Below are positions 21,409 to 26,690 of a stretch of DNA of 26,690 nt, in pieces. Numbering within the stretch: position 1 is the first letter of the stretch; each line of letters begins with the position of its first letter. A program made the translations under genes and the position numbers. Origin of the DNA: a virus. The DNA lies in IMG/VR virus record IMGVR_UViG_3300041955_000453, positions 1 through 26,690 of that record. One strand, given 5' to 3'. The notes under the pieces were generated by a model. It was not told the origin of the DNA. It worked only from the letters and a program-made list of their open reading frames with translations, and searched no databases.

Positions 21409-22203
21409 ATGGCACGCATCGAGCTTCGTGACTGTACCGTGTACATCAAGGACGGGTTGGGGGCGCACCCCGACACCTATCCTTGCACGGCGCTTGGCAA
21501 CAAGACCGTCTCGCCGGACAAGGCGGCGGTGGCCGTGGGCGACACCGGCTGCAAGGTGTCCAGCACGAGCATCCCCACAGCCGTTGGCGGAAAAACCCAA
21601 AAGGTCCCCATCGGCGCGCGTTTCACCATCGCCGGAGAGACGGCGGCCACGGTCCACGTCGTCACGGCGCGGACCCAGGATGGGACCAACCCGGACGTGA
21701 CGACGGACATCGCGTTCTCGCCCGCCCTCGGGGCCGGCACCTATGCCGTGGATGCGGCCATCACTTTCCTCTCGCAGCAACTCGAAGTGAAGATCGGCGA
21801 GGGGAACATCACTTACACCGAGAAGAGCGATTACACCTACCTGCTCGACCGGGACAACCTGGACACGGTGAAGGAAGGCAAGGACGTGCCGCTGGACGTG
21901 AAGTGGGACAGCGTGTACGAGTTCATCACCACCGGCACCAGCGAGGAGATCACGCCGATGGACGCGCTGAAGGGGATCAACGGGGCCTCGGAGTGGATCA
22001 CCTACTCCAAAGACCCCTGCGAACCCTACGCCGTGGCCATCGAGGTCCAGCAGGTTCCGCCCTGTTCTACCGCCGAGAGCGAAAGCACGCTCTTCCCCGA
22101 CTTCCGCTCGGAGCAGCGCGAGGTGAACTTCAAGGACGCCACGATCTCCATTAACGGCAAGTGCAACGTCACCCAGCCCATCGTCACGCGCCTCGGTTCA
22201 TAG
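21409..22203 (+). CDS. Major tail tube protein (264 aa)
   Basis: The gene upstream of the chaperone/tape-measure pair in a siphovirus operon is the tail tube gene, and this protein fits: a beta-rich core (ITYTEKSDYTYLLDRDNLDT, VPLDVKWDSVYEFITTGTSE, MDALKGINGASEWITYSKDP, then EVNFKDATISINGKC) and a typical insertion at ~67-125 (VPIGARFTIAGETAATVHVV ... ALGAGTYAVDAAIT), a segment I know from other tail-tube proteins. GAGGAG precedes ATG 21409. It polymerises into the tube around the tape measure. A palindrome follows the stop. Confidence 0.8.
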   Translation: MARIELRDCTVYIKDGLGAHPDTYPCTALGNKTVSPDKAAVAVGDTGCKVSSTSIPTAVGGKTQKVPIGARFTIAGETAATVHVVTARTQDGTNPDVTTDIAFSPALGAGTYAVDAAITFLSQQLEVKIGEGNITYTEKSDYTYLLDRDNLDTVKEGKDVPLDVKWDSVYEFITTGTSEEITPMDALKGINGASEWITYSKDPCEPYAVAIEVQQVPPCSTAESESTLFPDFRSEQREVNFKDATISINGKCNVTQPIVTRLGS

Positions 22204-22269
22204 GACGACTCCCCGGCCCGTTCTGGCCGGTTTCTCTGGTCTGTGTGCTGAAAAGGCGCGACCAGATAT

Positions 22270-22297
22270 GCGGTGCCGGCACCGGTGCCGGCACCGC
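22270..22297 (+). terminator. Perfect 28-bp palindrome downstream of the tail-tube gene
   Basis: Two head-to-tail copies of the self-complementary 12-mer ggtgccggcacc, each flanked by gc, give a perfect 14-bp stem (arms 22270-22283 and 22284-22297). A pyrimidine tract (ccctttctctttcctttc) follows, resembling an intrinsic terminator of imperfect T-run. A likely role is to uncouple abundant tube message from downstream genes. Confidence 0.65.
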
Positions 22298-22326
22298 CCC
22301 TTTCTCTTTCCTTTCAGGGAGCCAAC

Positions 22327-22854
22327 ATGAAGATTGCCGGTATCGACCCCAAATCGCTTTCCAACGAAGTGCTCTTGGTTCTGCCGCGAGGTGACGGGCA
22401 GATCGTCTTCCGCGCCAAGGGCCTGCCCGACATGAGCGAATTCGAGGCCCTCTGCCCGTACCCCAAGCCGCCGGGCAAACTCACCAAGGAGGGCTGGATT
22501 CCCAATCTCACCGACCCCACCTACCAGCAAGTCTTGGGCGAATGGGCCAAGAAGCGGCTGGGCTACATGGTCATCGGCTCTCTGGAGCCCAGCGCGATCG
22601 AGTGGGACACCGCCAACAAGGCCGACCCCAGCACTTGGACCAAGTGGGAGGACGACCTGAAAAACGGCGGCCTGACCCAGGTGGAGTGCAACCGCGTGCT
22701 GGCGCTGGTCCTGGAGGCCAACGCCCTGGACGAGGCCAAGCTGCAAAAGGCCCGCGAGTCTTTTCTAGCTGGTCAAGCTCCCATGCCGCCCGAATTCTCT
22801 GGCCCGACTACCGAACCGGCGAGTACGCCATCTGGCACGCCTGCGAACGGCTAG
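22327..22854 (+). CDS. Tail assembly chaperone, lambda gpG-like position (175 aa)
   Basis: It lies between the tail tube and tape measure genes, the place of the tail assembly chaperone that binds the tape measure during tail assembly. The sequence is soluble and helical (SEFEALCPYPKPPGKLTKEG, YQQVLGEWAKKRLGYMVIGS, VECNRVLALVLEANALDEAK) with a Pro/Thr-rich C-terminus. GGGAG at 22317-22321 supports ATG 22327. A second frame, -1 relative to this one, continues with protein-like sequence to 23030, as expected for a frameshifted G-T pair. Confidence 0.7.
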   Translation: MKIAGIDPKSLSNEVLLVLPRGDGQIVFRAKGLPDMSEFEALCPYPKPPGKLTKEGWIPNLTDPTYQQVLGEWAKKRLGYMVIGSLEPSAIEWDTANKADPSTWTKWEDDLKNGGLTQVECNRVLALVLEANALDEAKLQKARESFLAGQAPMPPEFSGPTTEPASTPSGTPANG

Positions 22855-23030
22855 GCGTCCGGCCGCCCGGCGTGAAGCTCTCCTGGGACGAGTGCGGCGT
22901 GGAGACCCAGGCCCGCATCATCGCCTTCGACCAGGTGCGCAGTCACGACGAGGCGGAGTGGGAGGCGCAGTTAGCCGGGGCACGGATGCCCTTCGGGCGT
23001 GTGGAGAGAACGGCAGATGATAAGCAGTGA
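22740..23030 (+). CDS. Probable -1 frameshift extension of the tail chaperone (GT-like)
   Basis: In the -1 frame relative to the chaperone, the region reads WPDYRTGEYAIWHACERLGV, KLSWDECGVETQARIIAFDQ and VRSHDEAEWEAQLAGARM, which looks like the T part of chaperone pairs. No good start codon precedes the conserved part in this frame: the nearest, GTG 22686, gives a non-protein-like stretch. So it is probably made by ribosomal slippage. Candidate slip sites are C-AAAA-GG (22744-22750) and the TCTTTTCT run (22759-22766). Neither is an ideal heptamer. The start coordinate is approximate. It overlaps the next gene by 14 nt. Confidence 0.6.
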   Translation, partial: AAKGPRVFSSWSSSHAARILWPDYRTGEYAIWHACERLGVRPPGVKLSWDECGVETQARIIAFDQVRSHDEAEWEAQLAGARMPFGRVERTADDKQ

Positions 23031-23916
23031 CATGAGCTTGACCGTTGGTGAAACACTGCATCGTTGTAAGGTGTGCGGCGCACAGAAGCCGGCGCACGAG
23101 TTTCATAAGGCGCAACTTGGAAGAAAGGGGCGTGGCCCGTGGTGCAAGGCGTGCTGTCGGGATTATCAGCTTCGGAAGAAGTTTGGTTTGAGTAGGGTGG
23201 ATTATGACAAGATGCTGCGCCAACAGGGAGGTCGGTGCGCGATTTGTGGAAGTCTTGATCCCGGCACCAATGCGAAGGGTTGGTTCTGCATTGACCATGA
23301 CCACAAGACAGGCGCAGTGCGTGGCCTCTTGTGTAATCGGTGCAATACGGGTTTGGGAGCCTTCAAGGACGATCCGCAAGCATTGCTCAGAGCTGCGGTC
23401 TACGTGAAGGGTGCCATGAAGTTCAACGGCCAATTCTCCATACCGCGCATTGACGTGGCTGCCTACCGTAGCGCACTGGACCAACACATGAGCGACATGA
23501 TCGCCCAGGCCCTCATGGCGTGGCTGGAGGCGGTCCTGGCGGAGATTCCGGTGTGGAGCGGGGCATCGCGGGCCACGTTCGTAAAACTGGCCGACAGCAT
23601 TTCCTACTCGCTTCCCATCACCCCGACCGTGATGGATCGGACCTGGAAAGGCGAGGCGCAGAGCGACGGCTCGCTGACGGCGAACAAGGACACCGGCGAG
23701 TACAGCTTTACTTACGGCACGACGCTGCCCTGGCTCATCTGGAACGAGTACCACAACGCCAATGTGGAACCGGACCCGACCCTCTTTGGTCGCCTGATTA
23801 AGGAAGGCCCTTACAACTTCCAGGCGGTCGGTGCCAGGGCCTTCCTGGCGTTTGCGGACAAGGTGGACCTGTTGCCGGTCGCGCCTTACGTCAAGGCGGA
23901 GCGGGTCAAGACCTAG
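23017..23916 (+). CDS. Endonuclease VII-type HNH nuclease fused to a neck/morphogenesis-like protein (299 aa)
   Basis: Residues ~1-132 are an endonuclease VII domain: CKVC (17-20) and CKACC (43-47) zinc knuckles, then CAICG (74-78), FCIDHDHKTGAVRGLLCNRC (His94/His96, Cys106/109) and TGLGAFKDDPQALLRAAVY. It cleaves DNA, probably as a homing or debranching-type nuclease. From 134 the chain continues with MKFNGQFSIPRIDVAAYRSA and WLEAVLAEIPVWSGASRATF, which looks like the start of a separate phage neck/tail protein. The two are one open frame with no stop between. GGAGAGAA (23002-23009) is the ribosome site. Either a real fusion or the nuclease captured the gene's start; see the internal start at 23416. 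Confidence 0.8.
   Translation: MISSDMSLTVGETLHRCKVCGAQKPAHEFHKAQLGRKGRGPWCKACCRDYQLRKKFGLSRVDYDKMLRQQGGRCAICGSLDPGTNAKGWFCIDHDHKTGAVRGLLCNRCNTGLGAFKDDPQALLRAAVYVKGAMKFNGQFSIPRIDVAAYRSALDQHMSDMIAQALMAWLEAVLAEIPVWSGASRATFVKLADSISYSLPITPTVMDRTWKGEAQSDGSLTANKDTGEYSFTYGTTLPWLIWNEYHNANVEPDPTLFGRLIKEGPYNFQAVGARAFLAFADKVDLLPVAPYVKAERVKT
23416..23916 (+). CDS. Possible internal start: stand-alone neck/tail-completion-like protein (166 aa)
   Basis: ATG 23416 begins a natural protein start (MKFNGQFSIPRID) with GAAGGG 5-10 nt upstream. The body includes QALMAWLEAVLAEIPVWSGA, GSLTANKDTGEYSFTYGTTL and LPWLIWNEYHNANVEPDPTL. I recall this style from phage proteins encoded before the tape measure, but cannot name the family. 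The product would be identical to the second half of the fusion, so phages could get the structural protein without the nuclease. Whether the internal start is used is unknown. Confidence 0.4.
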   Translation: MKFNGQFSIPRIDVAAYRSALDQHMSDMIAQALMAWLEAVLAEIPVWSGASRATFVKLADSISYSLPITPTVMDRTWKGEAQSDGSLTANKDTGEYSFTYGTTLPWLIWNEYHNANVEPDPTLFGRLIKEGPYNFQAVGARAFLAFADKVDLLPVAPYVKAERVKT

Positions 23917-23952
23917 CACGTCGAGTTCTAGCAAGTTGTGGCGGGTTCTAGC

Positions 23953-26690
23953 ATGGCCGACGAAATCGTCAATAAACTCGGCTTGAGCGTCGAAGACGCC
24001 TTGGGCGCGCTTCAGCGCTTGGATGATGCGCTGCAAACGTCCGGCTCGGCCTTTGCGACCTTCGGCTCCGTGCTGGATGGCTGGAACAGCCAGGCCGACG
24101 GCGCGGTCCAGCAGATGAAGGCGATGGCCTCGGCTGCCGGCCAGATGGCCGATGCCATGTCCAGGGCTGGCGGCGCATCGCTGCCCACCGCGCAGACCGC
24201 CTCCGCGTCTTCGGGTTTCTGGCTCCCGCCCGGCATGGAGGCCGAGACCCAGCGGCTCAACGACGCCCTGAAGACCGTGGGCACCACGGCCACCGACACC
24301 GGCAGCAAGATCAAGGACGCCGGCACCAGCGGCGCGGCGGGCATCGCGGATGCCGACGACAAGACTAGCAAGTTCGTCGTCACCTGGGGCACGCTTTCGC
24401 GGGTGGTGATGACGCAGCTTATCGTCCGCGCCATGAGCCAGATTCGGGACGCCCTGCGCGAGGCCGTGGAGCAGTCCGTCGAGTTCCAGCGGCGGATCGC
24501 CGAGGTCCAGACCATCGCCCCGCAGATCGGCGGCGGCTTTGCGCAACTCACCAGCGAGGTCGCCGAGTTCGCCAAGCAGTTCAACATTCCCTTGAAGGAG
24601 GCCACCGAGGGCCTTTATCAGACCCTCTCCAACCAGTTCACGTCGATGGCGCAGCGCACCGACATTATGACCGCTTCGATGAAGCTGGCCAAAGTCGGCG
24701 TGATGGACTTCCACGACGCCATTCTGCTCATAACCGGCACCTTGAACGCCTACGGCCTGTCGAGCGATCAGGCCGAGTCGGTGGCCGCGAAGTTCTTCAC
24801 CACGATTCAACTGGGTCGCGTGCGCGGCCAGGAATTGTCGGCCGTGATGGGGCAGGTCACGCCCATCGCCGCCGAGTTGGGCGTCGGTTTGGAGCAGGTC
24901 AACTCCGCGATGGTCGGCATGACCATCGGCGGCCTGGATGCCCACAAGGCGGCCACGGGCCTGCGGGGGGCCATGATGGCGCTGTTGAAGCCCTCCCAGG
25001 ACATGCAGAAGGTCATTCACGACTTGGGCTACGCCTCCGGCGAACAGATGGTCCAGGCCAAGGGCTTTCAGGGTGCATTGCAGGCGGTCGCCGACGCCGC
25101 CGACAACCTGGGCAGCAAGATTGCCAAGGACGTGCCCAACGTCCGCGCCTTGACGGCCGAGTTGCGGCTCACCCAGACCGGGGCCAAGCAGGTCGAAGAC
25201 GCCATGAAGGCGATGGCCCTTTCGACCCCCGAGACGCTCGATAAGGTCTACAAGCAGTTCACCAGCACCGACTCCGAGAAACTCACCAGCACCGTCAACA
25301 AGCTCAAGATCGACCTGACGCAAGATTTCGGCGCGGGCCTGACCCACGCGCTGGCCTCCGTAATGCAACTGGTAGGCGGGGCCGACAATCTCTCGGCCGC
25401 GATCCAGGCGATTGTCCCCGTCGCCGGCGCGGCTGCTGCCGGCCTGGTGCTCTTGGCGGGGGCCGCCGTGGTGACGCACATCGCCCTGGGGCCGGTCGGC
25501 TGGGCGCTGGCGGCCGTCGCCACTGCCGCAGCGGTGGCAATGGGCGGCATGAGCTACTTCACGGCACAGTCGATCAACGAGACCCGCCGGCTCTCCAACG
25601 AGCAGACCCAGGCCAGCCAACTCTACCTGCGGAACAAGGAAGAGGAACTGCGCGCGGCCCGCGAGACGGAGGAGAAGAAGACGTCCGAAGAGAACCGTGG
25701 CTGGCAGGAGCGGGCGGCGGCGATCCAGCGGAACTACTTCAAGGCCCTTGACGACTTGAAGGACAAGAACAAGCAGCTCATCGACAGCGACCGGGCGGTC
25801 ATGCAGTCGATGGTCGGCTCGCAGGAGCGGGTCGTGGCCGCCTATCGCAACGCCGCCAATACCGCGCTCAAGCTGATGCAGGACTCCGAGAAGCGGCGCA
25901 CCGAGTTGTCGGCCTCGGCCGACGACCTGCTGTTTAAGCGCTGGCTCGACAAGGGTATCCAAGCCTCCGATCAGTTCAAGATGCAGATGGACTTGCAGCG
26001 GTCGGCGGAGTTGCGGGCCGCCGCCAACAGCACGCTGGCCAACGCGACCACGGCGATTGATGTCAGCCGGGCCGACGCGCTCCGCAAACGGGCCGATGCC
26101 TTCGAGCAAGAGGGCGTGGCCCTGGCCAAGGAATTGGGGGATACCTTCCAGATCGAGCAGGCCGAGAAGCGCACCATCACCAACGTGCAGAACCAGATCG
26201 CGGCCGAGAAGCAGTTGGAGACGCTGCAAGCCAAGCGCGCACAATCCCTGGCGGACCAGGCCGCCAAGGAGCAGCAGCGGTTGGACACGATGAAGACCCT
26301 GATGAAGGCGATCCTGGCGGACCTGGACGCCTTCGACAAGAAGGGGGAGAAGTCGCCGCAGGCGTTGGCCGGTCAACAACAGCGGCTCACGGAGAACCTC
26401 GCCAAGTTCAAGGAACAGTGGATGGGCGGCCAAAAGGTCGATGTCGCCGATCTCTTGTCCTTCGACCAGCTTCAGCGCCGCGTGAGCGTGGCCCTGGAGG
26501 GCGGCGTCTCCAAGGCCCAGGTGGACCAACTCTTCGCAACCCCCGAGACGTTCGCCAAGTTCCGCCAGGACATCACCAAGGGCGTCGGCCCGGTCGAGAT
26601 CGCCGCGACGATGATGCGGGTCGGCGGCGGCGAGGCGTCCTGGAAGGCCACCTCGGGCATGTCGGCCGCCGACACGATGCAGCACTACGA
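23953..26690 (+). CDS. Phage tail tape measure protein (partial, >912 aa; runs off the window)
   Basis: The frame from ATG 23953 stays open to the window edge. Residues ~145-400 match the TP901-type minor tail core: SRVVMTQLIVRAMSQIRDAL, FQRRIAEVQTIAPQIGGGFA, AKQFNIPLKEATEGLYQTLS, TGTLNAYGLSSDQAESVAAK, GQELSAVMGQVTPIAAELGV and GLDAHKAATGLRGAMMALLK. Two hydrophobic segments follow at about 480-535 (AGAAAAGLVLLAGAAVV, WALAAVATAAAVAMGG), then a long charged coiled coil. It sets tail length and is ejected with DNA. There is no Shine-Dalgarno ahead of the ATG; instead gttctagca is repeated at 23925 and 23945, so translational coupling or an unusual start is possible. Confidence 0.9.
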   Translation, partial: MADEIVNKLGLSVEDALGALQRLDDALQTSGSAFATFGSVLDGWNSQADGAVQQMKAMASAAGQMADAMSRAGGASLPTAQTASASSGFWLPPGMEAETQRLNDALKTVGTTATDTGSKIKDAGTSGAAGIADADDKTSKFVVTWGTLSRVVMTQLIVRAMSQIRDALREAVEQSVEFQRRIAEVQTIAPQIGGGFAQLTSEVAEFAKQFNIPLKEATEGLYQTLSNQFTSMAQRTDIMTASMKLAKVGVMDFHDAILLITGTLNAYGLSSDQAESVAAKFFTTIQLGRVRGQELSAVMGQVTPIAAELGVGLEQVNSAMVGMTIGGLDAHKAATGLRGAMMALLKPSQDMQKVIHDLGYASGEQMVQAKGFQGALQAVADAADNLGSKIAKDVPNVRALTAELRLTQTGAKQVEDAMKAMALSTPETLDKVYKQFTSTDSEKLTSTVNKLKIDLTQDFGAGLTHALASVMQLVGGADNLSAAIQAIVPVAGAAAAGLVLLAGAAVVTHIALGPVGWALAAVATAAAVAMGGMSYFTAQSINETRRLSNEQTQASQLYLRNKEEELRAARETEEKKTSEENRGWQERAAAIQRNYFKALDDLKDKNKQLIDSDRAVMQSMVGSQERVVAAYRNAANTALKLMQDSEKRRTELSASADDLLFKRWLDKGIQASDQFKMQMDLQRSAELRAAANSTLANATTAIDVSRADALRKRADAFEQEGVALAKELGDTFQIEQAEKRTITNVQNQIAAEKQLETLQAKRAQSLADQAAKEQQRLDTMKTLMKAILADLDAFDKKGEKSPQALAGQQQRLTENLAKFKEQWMGGQKVDVADLLSFDQLQRRVSVALEGGVSKAQVDQLFATPETFAKFRQDITKGVGPVEIAATMMRVGGGEASWKATSGMSAADTMQHY

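Noticed and set aside
22918-26685. 1255-aa minus-strand open frame opposite the tape measure gene
   Set aside because: It is the antisense of a clear tape measure reading frame. Its length comes from the lack of stops in GC-rich coding DNA, and the translation is Leu/Gly/Arg/His-rich with no recognisable domain.

Overview
The window is high-GC bacterial DNA carrying the left half of a tailed-phage (siphovirus-like) genome or prophage, preceded by about 5 kb of gene-poor flanking DNA. The style of the small XRE protein, the small serine recombinases with their GHWDGRE segment, the AP2/HNH endonuclease and the tandem QTVT repeats remind me of Planctomycetota (Pirellulales/Gemmatales-like). That assignment is inference from memory of such proteins, not a search.

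Layout. 1-650: 3' end of an IS1380-type transposase and the probable right end of its element. 650-4340: mostly non-coding, with a small XRE regulator (1395-1592), an unknown 98-aa protein (2534-2830), an intrinsic terminator, a 19-bp minisatellite, a dispersed 34-bp repeat and a long hairpin (3571-3616). 4338-4772 (minus): an unknown protein with a duplicated leader. 4980-7106: two paralogous serine recombinases, the first lacking the catalytic serine, with a small DNA-binding-like gene coupled between them. 7097-8999: small phage-type accessory proteins, several with zinc-knuckle cysteines.

8923-12536: an unusual block of envelope proteins placed just before the terminase. It holds a YiiX/NlpC-P60-type cysteine hydrolase, a papain/C39-like lipoprotein, an exported thioredoxin-fold protein without active-site cysteines, a single-TM protein with an Ala/Pro tail, and a lipoprotein thioredoxin with CGPC. 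An AP2/HNH endonuclease is wedged into it. The block could be a lysis cassette or a surface-modification / exclusion module; its function is not evident from sequence.

12553-26690: the structural operon, all on the plus strand and tightly packed. Order: GpA-type large terminase, portal, repeat-containing decoration/fibre protein, DnaT-like adaptor, scaffold, P22-type coat protein, a holin-like membrane protein, two head-tail connectors, tail tube, tail assembly chaperone with a probable -1 frameshift product, an endonuclease VII fused in frame to a neck-like protein, and a tape measure protein running off the window. Strong hairpins follow the coat and tail-tube genes, the two products needed in highest copy. 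No replication genes, repressor/antirepressor module or tRNA genes are visible in this window.
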